Shown: positions 42,966 to 51,408 of the stretch, in pieces
Layout: the number at the start of each line of letters is the position of its first letter
Numbering within the stretch: position 1 is the stretch's first letter
DNA from: JBGTFE01 sp036403235
GTDB lineage: Bacteria > Acidobacteriota > Blastocatellia > Pyrinomonadales > Pyrinomonadaceae
Reading direction: 5' to 3'
NCBI GenBank assembly: GCA_036403235.1
Contig: DASWRI010000062.1
Span: 3,674-67,673, forward strand
Length of the DNA stretch: 64,000 bases
Made by a program: the position numbers and the translations under genes
Notes under the pieces: model-generated
The model's input: the letters and a program-made list of their open reading frames with translations, nothing else
Database searches by the model: none
Told to the model about the DNA's origin: nothing

Positions 42966-43182
42966 AGAGTGCCGGAAATCAATTTATTTGCGGCACTCCT
43001 GATAAGTTCTAAAGCTCTCTAAAGGAGGATGGACGCACACGGCGCATTTCACGGTCAGACTTTATTGCTTTCATTTTTCATTCGTGCTTGCCGCCTACCG
43101 AATGTGCGATGGCATCAGTCGGCTCAACAGAACGCACGGCACGCCGACTGATTTTGGCATCTTTAAATTGGAGCGGTAAAAA
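42966..43182. other. Intergenic hairpin region
   Basis: ATCAGTCGGC (43114-43123) and GCCGACTGAT (43143-43152) form a 10-bp inverted repeat with a 19-nt loop, 30 bp before the PhzF-like gene. A short frame at 43029 has a purine run touching the ATG and is not accepted as a gene. Confidence 0.45.
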
Positions 43183-44013
43183 ATGAAATCATTAAAAATG
43201 TACCGAATAAATGCTTTTACCGGCGATGGTTTCGGCGGAAATCCGGCAGCCGTTCTGCCGCTTGAAGCATGGCTGGAAAATGCACAAATGCAAACGATTG
43301 CAGCGAAAATCAATCTCTCGGAAACAGCTTTTTTTGTACCCGAAGGAGATGATTTTCGTCTTCGCTGGTTCACTCCCGTGCAGGAAGTGCCGCTTTGCGG
43401 ACACGCGACGTTGGCTGCCGCCTTCGTTATATTTGAAAATGATAGTTTGAAAAATTCAATCAGGTTTAGGACGCAATGCGGCGATTTGACTGTTACGCAG
43501 AGCGGCGGCAACCTGATAACCCTTAACTTTCCGCGGGAAAATCCTATCGAGTGCGCTGCTCCAATCGAATTGTTGAATGGGTTAGGGAAAATTCCGTACA
43601 AAGTTTTAGCCACTAAAAATGATCCTAACTATTACGCCGTGTACGATAATGAAATAGATATCCGGGAGATGTCTCCGAATCTATCTCTGCTCGAAAGACT
43701 TCATCCCTTTGGAGTGGTCGTAACCGCGCCGGGCAGGGAAGTGGACTTTGTTTCGCGGTATTTTGCGCCGAGCTACGGAATTCCTGAAGACCCCGCGACG
43801 GGCTCGATTCACCGTGCGCTGGCGCCCTTTTGGATGAATGCATCAGGTAAATTAAAACTTCACGCTCGTCAGCTTTCAAAGCGCGGCGGCGAGATGTTTT
43901 GCGAATGCTTGGATGAAAGAGTTTTAATATCGGGCAGGGCGTCTAAGTTTCTTCAAGCCGCACTATACTATGAAACATTATTTAGAAATTACGTTAAAAC
44001 TGAAGTTAATTGA
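43183..44013 (+). CDS. PhzF-family isomerase-like protein
   Basis: This 276-aa protein starts with the family signature YRINAFTGDGFGGNPAAVLP and contains INLSETAFFVP (catalytic Glu region), FTPVQEVPLCGHATLAAAFV and, in the second half, EDPATGSIHRALAPF. It matches the PhzF/YddE diaminopimelate-epimerase-like fold over full length. The substrate is unknown. GGAG lies 9 nt before the ATG. It converges with the alcohol dehydrogenase-like gene, overlapping by 8 bp at the 3' ends. A second, diverged copy is at 60969. Confidence 0.9.
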   Translation: MKSLKMYRINAFTGDGFGGNPAAVLPLEAWLENAQMQTIAAKINLSETAFFVPEGDDFRLRWFTPVQEVPLCGHATLAAAFVIFENDSLKNSIRFRTQCGDLTVTQSGGNLITLNFPRENPIECAAPIELLNGLGKIPYKVLATKNDPNYYAVYDNEIDIREMSPNLSLLERLHPFGVVVTAPGREVDFVSRYFAPSYGIPEDPATGSIHRALAPFWMNASGKLKLHARQLSKRGGEMFCECLDERVLISGRASKFLQAALYYETLFRNYVKTEVN

Positions 44014-45019
44014 TTTTTAACACTATTTTCCCGAAATGATTAGCGCTTTCCAAATATTTTAACGCTTCGCAAATTTCTTCGAACGCAAAAGTTTTATCTA
44101 TAACTGGCTTTAGTTTGTGAAGTTCAACAAAACGATTCATTTCCTCCAGCATTTCTCTCGAACCCGTTTCGATACCATGAATTCGTACATTTTTGGATAT
44201 AAATTGATTGGTGTTAATGTTGCCGTCAAAACCGCCGAGCAAACCGATAAAGCTAATCGAACCGCTAATTTTAACCGCTTTCAGCGAGCGATTCAGATTT
44301 TCGCCGCCAACTATTTCCATCACATGATCGACACCTCTGCCTTCGGTTAAATCGAGAACTTCTTTATCCCAATCAGGCAGGGTTTTATAGTTGATTGCGC
44401 CCACCGCACCCAAATCTTTGGCCCTGGACAACTTTTCGTCGTTGCTGGATATGACAATCGGCAGTCCGCCAATTGCGTGGACTAATTGCAGAAGGAAAAT
44501 CGACACCCCGCCAGTGCCTTGAATTAAAACGGTTTCACCGGGCTGAACGCAACTTCGCCGGGCGACTGCATGCCAAGCAGTAACGCCCGCAGCAGGCAAA
44601 GTAGCTGCCTCCGTATCGAATAAATGATTGGGAACAGCGACAACTGAATTTTCATTGAAAATGACATATTCCGCCAGCACGCCGTCCGACGCTGCCCCGC
44701 CAAGGGGCAAAACAAACTTTTCAGACGTAAGTTCTCCGTCCAGCCATCGCGGAAGAAAAATCGGACAAACACGAGCACCGACTTTCCACCGGGAAACGCC
44801 TTTCCCAATCATAACGACTTCTCCCGCACCATCTGAAATTGGAATTCGGTTCGATAACGGCTTCCAGCTACCAATGCCATTAATAACCAGCAAATCACGA
44901 TAATTGAGTGCAAACGCCGTCATCTTGACCAAAATTTCGCCTGTTCCGGGATTTGGCATCGGCAGCTCGTTTAATTTTAAACCGTCAATGCCATCTCCGA
45001 AGGTTGTAAAGACTTTCAT
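44006..45019 (-). CDS. Zinc-type alcohol dehydrogenase/quinone oxidoreductase family protein
   Basis: This 337-aa MDR-superfamily oxidoreductase has an N-terminal GroES-like domain (NPGTGEILVKMTAFALNYRD) and a Rossmann domain with VLIQGTGGVSIFLLQLVHAI. GVDHVMEIVGGENLNRSLKA is the usual substrate-loop region. The catalytic zinc Cys is replaced by Asn/Tyr (ALNYRD), as in zeta-crystallin-like quinone oxidoreductases, so NADPH-dependent reduction without zinc is likely. The start overlaps the preceding nitrobindin-like gene by 4 bp, so the two are coupled. Confidence 0.88.
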   Translation of the reverse strand: MKVFTTFGDGIDGLKLNELPMPNPGTGEILVKMTAFALNYRDLLVINGIGSWKPLSNRIPISDGAGEVVMIGKGVSRWKVGARVCPIFLPRWLDGELTSEKFVLPLGGAASDGVLAEYVIFNENSVVAVPNHLFDTEAATLPAAGVTAWHAVARRSCVQPGETVLIQGTGGVSIFLLQLVHAIGGLPIVISSNDEKLSRAKDLGAVGAINYKTLPDWDKEVLDLTEGRGVDHVMEIVGGENLNRSLKAVKISGSISFIGLLGGFDGNINTNQFISKNVRIHGIETGSREMLEEMNRFVELHKLKPVIDKTFAFEEICEALKYLESANHFGKIVLKIN

Positions 45020-45339
45020 ATTTTTTTGTTCGGCGTTCTCACTGTTGCCATTTCAATCAAATAACTCAACATGTTTCTTTGTAGCTCATATTTCCGCATT
45101 GTTTTAACTAATCGCGGATCGTTGCCCAACATAATGCTTTCTAATTTCAAAAGCAAAATATCTTCAAATCCAGTAAAAACACATTCTTCCGTGTAATTAA
45201 ATGGTGCGATAGTCGGAAACCTTCCGTTTCCTTCGCCTTTCCAAGTCCCCAACAAAACCGAAAGTCGAGCGATTATTAACGCTGTCTTTTCCTCTCCGTC
45301 AGCAAGGCCGTCGATTGAAGTTTTGTAAGTCATTGTCAT
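45016..45339 (-). CDS. Nitrobindin/DUF1794-like protein, C-terminally truncated
   Basis: This 107-aa protein has LLGTWKGEGNGRFPTIAPFNYTEE in two recognisable parts, GTWKGEG and the FPTIAPFNYTEE strand, typical of the nitrobindin-type heme-binding beta-barrel. Family members are 150-190 aa; here the barrel stops after about half, and the tail MLSYLIEMATVRTPNKKI does not look like the family. It probably arose by deletion and is unlikely to form a full barrel. It is coupled to the oxidoreductase by a 4-bp overlap. Confidence 0.65.
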   Translation of the reverse strand: MTMTYKTSIDGLADGEEKTALIIARLSVLLGTWKGEGNGRFPTIAPFNYTEECVFTGFEDILLLKLESIMLGNDPRLVKTMRKYELQRNMLSYLIEMATVRTPNKKI

Positions 45340-45463
45340 AATTTCTTACTAAAAGCGAGCTTTGCTGGAAAATCCGAAAGCGTCGAATCCAAGATATTGA
45401 CGATGATTTTGAGCTTGCGGAAACCCGACACGGCAGATATTACTTGTCGAGAAAGCATCTGAC

Positions 45464-46000
45464 TTAAAAATCTTGATTCTTGCCGACAAGCGGATAGTAT
45501 TTTTCCTCGATAATTTTAAAGTGATGAATTTGATGGGCGACGATATTAAATCCCATTGCCAGAACGGAGATTTCATATTTCCAGTTGAGACCTGTCTTTA
45601 ATAAGGTTTCGTCATCAAAAGTCGAATATAGAGATTTTGTCGCCGTCCTCACGATTTTCAATTCTTCAATTAGCGCACCGATTGCTCTTTTTTCAGTATT
45701 TGCGTTTGAAGCGAACAATTGCTCGTCAATTCCTTTTGGTGCCTCGGGATTTTGTCGCGCAAAAAGCAGAGCCCTGTATGTTAATATTCTTTCAAAATCA
45801 ACGATGTGCTGAAAAATATCTTTAATTGTCCATTTTCCGGACGCATACGTTTTGCCACCAATTTTTGCCAACAAATCTGTGTCCAGTTTCTCAATCTGCC
45901 GAAAACTGTCATCAAAGGCTTGCGATAATTCCACGTCAGCAACCAAATTGATATACCGGTCAAAATATTGCGGCATCGGATTTATGTCTGATTTCTTCAT
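45464..46000 (-). CDS. DinB-family protein
   Basis: This 178-aa DinB/YfiT-like four-helix protein has GKWTIKDIFQHIVDFERILT (first metal His), YRALLFARQNPE, and GFNIVAHQIHHFKIIEEKYY with the two further His ligands. Such proteins are metal-dependent thiol-transferases or of unknown function. The ATG at 46000 is preferred over an upstream in-frame start. It follows a lipocalin-like gene by 4 bp and so is likely co-transcribed. A second relative lies at 55941. Confidence 0.87.
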   Translation of the reverse strand: MKKSDINPMPQYFDRYINLVADVELSQAFDDSFRQIEKLDTDLLAKIGGKTYASGKWTIKDIFQHIVDFERILTYRALLFARQNPEAPKGIDEQLFASNANTEKRAIGALIEELKIVRTATKSLYSTFDDETLLKTGLNWKYEISVLAMGFNIVAHQIHHFKIIEEKYYPLVGKNQDF

Positions 46001-46004
46001 TTCT

Positions 46005-46526
46005 TTAGAGTCGCCTTTCAAAATTCATATACCAATTCCATTCCCAGTTTTCGCCATCGTCATCGGAAAATGCCTGACTCCAAACAGGCGCGTCCGGGTT
46101 GGTTTTATCCCATCGAAACTGTACGATAATTTCTTTTCCTTGAAAAACATCTCTCGCGTAAAATTTTCCGATGTCGCCGTCAAAATATCCGACTTGAGGA
46201 ACATCCAGCACTACGACACTGCTATCAGCCCAATAAAGACTCCATAATTTGGTTTGAGCGTTAAAAAGGCGCAAAGTCACCCCCTCGAAGGCGACGCCGT
46301 CAAACATCGCGGAAAATTGATTTATATTTCCGAAACCGTTCAAAACCTTGTAACACTTATCCTTCGCCTCAAATTCCGCCCATTCGAGACAATTGTTCAG
46401 TCTTGTTTTTAATTTCCGGTTGTGAACTTTCCATTTTCCGACAAAAAAATCGAAATCGCAGTGAGATGAATTTTTCGACGGCGTAATTTCCAAATCCCCG
46501 TTTGAATTGAATAATTGTCGTTCCAT
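46005..46526 (-). CDS. Lipocalin-like DUF1579-type protein
   Basis: This 173-aa protein has CDFDFFVGKWKVHNRKLKTR, a run of alternating strands (GVTLRLFNAQTKLWSLYWAD) and the ending FSDDDGENWEWNWYMNFERR. The 'DFxxGxW' opening and the Trp-rich close are typical of small lipocalin-like proteins grouped under DUF1579 and relatives. No catalytic motif is known. It reads into the DinB gene. Confidence 0.7.
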   Translation of the reverse strand: MERQLFNSNGDLEITPSKNSSHCDFDFFVGKWKVHNRKLKTRLNNCLEWAEFEAKDKCYKVLNGFGNINQFSAMFDGVAFEGVTLRLFNAQTKLWSLYWADSSVVVLDVPQVGYFDGDIGKFYARDVFQGKEIIVQFRWDKTNPDAPVWSQAFSDDDGENWEWNWYMNFERRL

Positions 46527-46760
46527 ATTTTTATCGCTGTTATTAAAGAAAATGGTTTCCAGAAATCATCTTCTACAAATCGTGCATTATTGAAACCGCA
46601 TCACTATAATTGTATTAAAGGAGCATTAGGACAAGAGCCATTTTTTGTTTTCTTGACCGTTCCAATTTATATAAATTTAGTTTGCGTAAAAAACATTTTT
46701 CCGTATCCAAGCTATGGCGCGGAATTGATACCAACTGAATTTTTACCGCTGGCTAAAAAC

Positions 46761-48329
46761 TCAGCGATTGTAAGCTGAGGCATAGCGGAAAGCTGGGTTT
46801 TGAGTTTTTTCGGCGGAAATTCTTTTACTTTGAAGCATATCGGCGAGCGTTTCGCTTAATTTATCGATGCCTTCCCTAATTTGTTTTTCGCCGAATCCCG
46901 CATATCCGAAAATTAATCCGTTGTAGGAACAATTATTTACGCAGCAAGCGGACACGGGCGATAATTTCACGTTTTGCCGTTCGGCCTTCTGCGAAATCAG
47001 AAAATCCTCAATTCCTGCAGGCAGCCAGCCAATAAGGTGCATTCCGGCATCGGATTTTTTTATTTCAATTAATCCGCCTAATTTTTCTTTTACCGCTTCT
47101 ACCAGAATTCGCTGTCTTTCCGCATAAAGCGTTCGCATCCGCCGGATATGACGTGCGAAATGTCCTTCGGCGATAAACTCGGCAAGGACGCCCTGAGTAA
47201 TCAAAGGCGAATGCGCGCCGCTCAGGACGCGGGCGGCGGCAAATGTATTTACCAAATCCGGTGGTACGACCAAACATCCGAGTTTCAGGGAAGAAAAAAT
47301 CGTTTTGCTGAAAGTTCCGACATACAAAACCCGCCCTTCGACATCCAATCCGTGAAGAGAAGCTAACGGATGGCCTGAGTAGCGATATTCGCTGTCGTAG
47401 TCGTCTTCAATAATCCACGCGTCGTTTTGCTTTGCCCATTCAATTAAAGACAAGCGGCGCGCCAGGCTCATAGTGATGCCGAGCGGGTATTGATGCGAAG
47501 GCGTCACATAAATAAGTTTCGGTTTTTTGCTTTGCCTTATCGCACTCTTCAAGTCGAAACCGTTGTCATCTACGGCAATTGGTATTAGTTTGGCACCGGA
47601 AAGAGCAAATATGTTTCGAGCATTCGGATAGCCGGGGTCTTCTATTAATACTTCATCTCCAGTCCCCAGAAAAATCGAAGCGATTAAGGCTAGTGCCTGT
47701 TGCGCTCCGGTCGTAATAATCACCTGCTCGCTGTCACAGTTAACACCGCGCGCGGACATTAAATGAGCTGCGATTGCTTCGCGCAGCGGTCGGAAACCCG
47801 TCGAATCGTGACAGCCCGGAGCTTCGGCGGATTGATAAAGACTCCGGCGGGCGGCGATTTTCGCCCAAGTGTCGAAAGGGAAAGAATCAATTGCCGTTAA
47901 ACCGTTCTGAAAAGGCTTAAATCCAACGGTCGAATAATCAGTCAAAATATCGCCGCTGTTTTTTGAAAGCTGAGCGCCTTTTTTTGAAAGATTGAGTTTG
48001 CGCAAAAAAGCGGCAGATTGCGGTCGCTCAATTTTCGGTATTTGCAATAATTTTTCGGGAAGCTCGGCGGCGACAAAAGTCCCGGAACCGACTTTTCCCT
48101 CCAGATAGCCTTCGGCGAAAAGCTGGTCGTAGGCATTGATGACGGTTGTTCGAGATATTCCAAGCTGCCGGGCTAAGTCTCGACTGGACGGAATACGCGA
48201 TTTCACCGGAATCTCGCCGTTCAGAATTGCCCGCCGCAACTGCCCGTAAATTTGTCGGTGCATCGGTGCGGACGCGGACGATTTTTCAGAGACGGAAACA
48301 AACGGAAAACTTCTTGTTTGCTTTTTCAT
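46761..48329 (-). CDS. MocR-type GntR/aminotransferase regulator
   Basis: This 522-aa fusion has an N-terminal GntR winged helix (residues ~20-90: YGQLRRAILNGEIPVKSRIP, SSRDLARQLGISRTTVINAY) and a fold-type I aminotransferase domain with the PLP lysine in YVGTFSKTIFSSLKLGCLVV. MocR proteins use PLP or its adducts as effector to control vitamin B6, GABA or amino-acid genes. The length is normal. It is one of two such regulators in the window and lies near PLP-dependent enzymes. The gene has its own start after a short gap, with no coupled partner. Confidence 0.92.
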   Translation of the reverse strand: MKKQTRSFPFVSVSEKSSASAPMHRQIYGQLRRAILNGEIPVKSRIPSSRDLARQLGISRTTVINAYDQLFAEGYLEGKVGSGTFVAAELPEKLLQIPKIERPQSAAFLRKLNLSKKGAQLSKNSGDILTDYSTVGFKPFQNGLTAIDSFPFDTWAKIAARRSLYQSAEAPGCHDSTGFRPLREAIAAHLMSARGVNCDSEQVIITTGAQQALALIASIFLGTGDEVLIEDPGYPNARNIFALSGAKLIPIAVDDNGFDLKSAIRQSKKPKLIYVTPSHQYPLGITMSLARRLSLIEWAKQNDAWIIEDDYDSEYRYSGHPLASLHGLDVEGRVLYVGTFSKTIFSSLKLGCLVVPPDLVNTFAAARVLSGAHSPLITQGVLAEFIAEGHFARHIRRMRTLYAERQRILVEAVKEKLGGLIEIKKSDAGMHLIGWLPAGIEDFLISQKAERQNVKLSPVSACCVNNCSYNGLIFGYAGFGEKQIREGIDKLSETLADMLQSKRISAEKTQNPAFRYASAYNR

Positions 48330-48427
48330 TTTTTTCTAATGGCAATTAACCGGCGCGAGCGTTCGAGTCCAAAATTTCGTTACTCGAAAATGATGGTTTA
48401 TCGGCAAATGAATACATTAATATCCGG

Positions 48428-49000
48428 CTAATCGAGCATCGCTAACACGGTCTCGGTATCAATTACAGTCGCAAATTCCTCGTTTAATGTCGCCAGAGAG
48501 ACAGCATGAACAATTTCGGCTTTGTGCAGCACGCCGTCATGACCCGTTAAATCAAATGCGGCGGTCGCATCTGCAACAAGATAGGCTTTGAAGCCGAGAT
48601 TACCAGCCATACGTGTTGTTGTTGAAACGCAATGCGGCGTAGTCATTCCCGCAATAATTAAGGTGTCGTAGCCGCTTTCCCTTAATCTTTGCTCCAAATC
48701 AGTGCCGATAAACGCGCTGTTAACATTTTTAGTGATGACGGATTCTCCTTCGTTCGGTCGAACTACGTCCTTTAATTCGCTGCCGACGGCACCGGCTTGA
48801 AATACAGAGCCTTCGATTAATGATTGATGCTGAATATGAATGACCGGTTTTTTTTGTCGCCTCCACGCGCTTAGCAGCAGTCCGGCGTTATCTTCGGCTT
48901 GCGGATTATTACGCGCGCCCCATTTCGGGTCATCAAAACCCTTTTGAATATCTATTAGTAACAGAACGGCATTTTGTAATACTGATTTCATATGATTCAT
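48428..49000 (-). CDS. Isochorismatase-family cysteine hydrolase
   Basis: This 190-aa hydrolase has VLLLIDIQKGFDDPKWGARN (catalytic Asp), KPVIHIQHQS, a Lys in GESVITKNVNSAFIGTDL, and IIAGMTTPHCVSTTTRMAGN with the nucleophilic Cys in PHCV. This Asp-Lys-Cys triad and the length are those of the nicotinamidase/isochorismatase superfamily. The substrate is not predictable. Start codons at 49000 or 48991 are both possible. It lies 93 bp downstream of the decarboxylase gene, so co-transcription is possible. Confidence 0.88.
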   Translation of the reverse strand: MNHMKSVLQNAVLLLIDIQKGFDDPKWGARNNPQAEDNAGLLLSAWRRQKKPVIHIQHQSLIEGSVFQAGAVGSELKDVVRPNEGESVITKNVNSAFIGTDLEQRLRESGYDTLIIAGMTTPHCVSTTTRMAGNLGFKAYLVADATAAFDLTGHDGVLHKAEIVHAVSLATLNEEFATVIDTETVLAMLD

Positions 49001-49093
49001 TTAATAATTTAGAGCTATTGTAAAAAGCAAAGTTAGTTCCAGAACTTGACTTGATATCTGAAACGAAAGCGATTCAAAACAAGTCTCCGTAAT

Positions 49094-50488
49094 TCAATTT
49101 GCCTGACTTCCGAGAGCAGTTTCTTTTAACGTCTTAGACGCAGAGTTTGCTTGCGCGATGCGAATTATCGCGGCCAGACTGCGTTCCACGTCTTCTGCGG
49201 TAGTAGTCCAGGATGAAACGCTGATACGCATCGCCGTATGACCTTTCCAAAAAGTTCCTCCGCACCAGCAAGTGCCGTCCGCTTGAATGTCGGCAATAAT
49301 TTTCTGCGTCGTTTCATCGTCTCCGAACGCGACGAGCACCTGATTAATTACCACATCATTTAGAACTTCATAGCCGGCAGCATTTAATCCTTCGGCGAAA
49401 CGCGTCGCATATTGACAAGTGCGCTCAATCAAATCCGCTAAACCCTCTCGACCAAGCGAGCGCATTGCCGCCCAGATAGCAACGCCTCTCGCCCGTCGTG
49501 AAGCCTCCGGCCCATAATCCATCGGTTCTCTTTTGTGCGCTTGAGGGAGGTAAGCCGCCGTCATAGTCATTGCGGCGCGCAAATGCTCCCGATTACGGAC
49601 AAAAGCGATTCCGCTGTCGTAAGTTACGTTTAACCACTTATGAGCATCTGTCGCCCAGGAATCGGCGTCGGCAAAACCTTTCATCAAATAGGCTTTTTCC
49701 GGGGCGGCGGCCGCCCATAAGCCGAATGCGCCGTCGACGTGAACCCATGCGCCTGCCTTATGCGCAATGGAACAAATTTCTTCGGCATAATCAAAAGCTC
49801 CGGTATTTACATTACCCGCCTGAATGCAGATGATTGTTCGGCTGGAGAGCGGCGGAAGGGTGTCAACGCGCATTCGTCCCTGGTCGTCCGCCGGAACGGT
49901 TACCACGCGGCTCCGTCCGAGGCCCAGCAAGGCTAATGCTTTTAATACTGTCGCGTGAGCTTCTTCGCCGACGATGACTGTAATTTCGGGCGCGCCGAAC
50001 AGTCCCTGAAGTTCGACGTTCCAATCTTCTCGCGCCAGTATTTGGTGACGTGCCGCTGCTAATGCCACAAAGTTTGCCATCGAAGCGCCGGTGACGAAAG
50101 CGGCGCCGGATTCAGGCGGTAACCGGAGAACGTCCAAAAGCCATTTGAGTGAAATCTCTTCGAGAGCAATTGAAATAGGCGACATAACGCTCAAACAGGC
50201 GTTTTGATCCCAAGTGTCAACCAGCCAGCTTGCGGCGTGAGCTGCCGGCAACGAGCCTCCATTAACGAAACCGTAATAGCGCCCGCCTCTCGTCGTAACG
50301 GTCGCAGGCGAACCGATTTCTTCAAGCTGACGGATAACTGTTTGAGGCTCGAGGGATTCATTTTGAAGCGGTATGTCCAGCTCTTTCAATCGATTAATCG
50401 CTTCGGGCAACGGCGCTACGCCGCGATTATCTAAATTATTTTGATAATCAATTGCGCGCTCGGCAACCCATTTCAGAAGTTCATTCAT
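49094..50488 (-). CDS. PLP-dependent group II decarboxylase-like enzyme
   Basis: This 464-aa protein of the aromatic-L-amino-acid/glutamate decarboxylase family has HVDGAFGLWAAAAPEKAYLM and DADSWATDAHKWLNVTYDSG, with the PLP Schiff-base lysine K284 in DAHKWLN, and MRISVSSWTTTAEDVERSLA at the end. All core PLP contacts appear present. The substrate (aromatic amino acid or other) is not clear. The upstream gap contains GTAAC/GTTAC motifs and faces the divergent GNAT-MocR pair, suggesting regulation by that MocR protein. Confidence 0.9.
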   Translation of the reverse strand: MNELLKWVAERAIDYQNNLDNRGVAPLPEAINRLKELDIPLQNESLEPQTVIRQLEEIGSPATVTTRGGRYYGFVNGGSLPAAHAASWLVDTWDQNACLSVMSPISIALEEISLKWLLDVLRLPPESGAAFVTGASMANFVALAAARHQILAREDWNVELQGLFGAPEITVIVGEEAHATVLKALALLGLGRSRVVTVPADDQGRMRVDTLPPLSSRTIICIQAGNVNTGAFDYAEEICSIAHKAGAWVHVDGAFGLWAAAAPEKAYLMKGFADADSWATDAHKWLNVTYDSGIAFVRNREHLRAAMTMTAAYLPQAHKREPMDYGPEASRRARGVAIWAAMRSLGREGLADLIERTCQYATRFAEGLNAAGYEVLNDVVINQVLVAFGDDETTQKIIADIQADGTCWCGGTFWKGHTAMRISVSSWTTTAEDVERSLAAIIRIAQANSASKTLKETALGSQAN

Positions 50489-50919
50489 TTATTAATACCT
50501 CATATAAACTTAATATTTTAATTTCATTACAACTCTATCTGAGCCTTTATAAAAACAGACATAACAATTATTAAGTCTGCTTTTTACTCAAAAGAGCCGC
50601 TCGGATAAATTCATCATAGAACATTGAGACAAAGCGTAACAGAGGCAATTATTATAAATTGTAACCATGACAGTTTTTATTAAACCAAATCTGTTACGAT
50701 TGTTTTTTAAGTTGATTGTATCTACCGCGAAAAGGTTATTTTGATTATATTTTGCATGGAATCTTTATTTCCAATAAAAAACGGAAGTAGAGATTATCGG
50801 AATTGAGTGCGATTGCGGCGCATCACGATGAGCTTAAATAAAAAATCTTGTCCGTAGATGCGCCGGAGCAGCCCATCTAATTTTATTATTAGGTTGCGAA
50901 AAACATTTAAGGAGAAAAT
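50489..50919. promoter_or_regulatory. Divergent promoter region with GTAAC/GTTAC motifs
   Basis: This is the gap between the leftward decarboxylase and the rightward GNAT-MocR genes. GTAAC occurs at 50636 and 50661 and GTTAC at 50693, in an arrangement related to, but spaced differently from, the elements at 39601 and 62340. No gene is seen. GGAG lies 7 nt before the GNAT start. Confidence 0.45.
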
Positions 50920-51402
50920 ATGAACAATTCCCAGAACGGTTTTGAAATTACATCTTATCAGGATCGATACCGTGCGGATTTTGAACGACTCAATCGCGAA
51001 TGGATCGAGAAATTTTTTACCCTTGAGGATTCGGATAAAAAAATGTTTGCCGACCCTGCCGGAAAAATCATAGTCCCCGGCGGGCAAATCTTTTTTATAA
51101 TTGAGAATAATCGTGTGCAGGGAACTTGCGCTATGATGCCTGAGAACGGAACAGAAATTTATGAGCTGACTAAAATGGCGGTTGACGCCTCCGCGCGGGG
51201 AAAAGGATTTGGCGACCGTTTAATGCAAAAGGCAATCGCTTTTGCAAAAGAGAAGGGAGCGCGGGAAATTGTTCTCTACTCAAATAAAAAACTTGAGGCG
51301 GCAATCAATCTGTATAAAAAGTATGGTTTTGAGTTTGTCCCGTGCGCGTTCGATGACAGATATCAGCGGGCTGACGTCATGATGCGATTGATTTTAGAGT
51401 GA
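50920..51402 (+). CDS. GNAT family N-acetyltransferase
   Basis: This 160-aa acetyltransferase has an opening YQDRYRADFERLNREWIEKF, then GNAT motif A TKMAVDASARGKGFGDRLMQ (acetyl-CoA loop RGKGFG) and YSNKKLEAAINLYKKYGFEF. The RxxWI opening resembles MarR-linked or phosphinothricin-like GNATs. The substrate is unknown. It is separated by only 6 bp from the MocR gene downstream, so the two form an operon divergent from the decarboxylase. Confidence 0.88.
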   Translation: MNNSQNGFEITSYQDRYRADFERLNREWIEKFFTLEDSDKKMFADPAGKIIVPGGQIFFIIENNRVQGTCAMMPENGTEIYELTKMAVDASARGKGFGDRLMQKAIAFAKEKGAREIVLYSNKKLEAAINLYKKYGFEFVPCAFDDRYQRADVMMRLILE

Positions 51403-51408
51403 GATATA

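Noticed and set aside
46515..46778. 87-codon + strand frame between the lipocalin-like and MocR genes
   Set aside because: No ribosome binding site or family pattern, and it overlaps the MocR 3' end.
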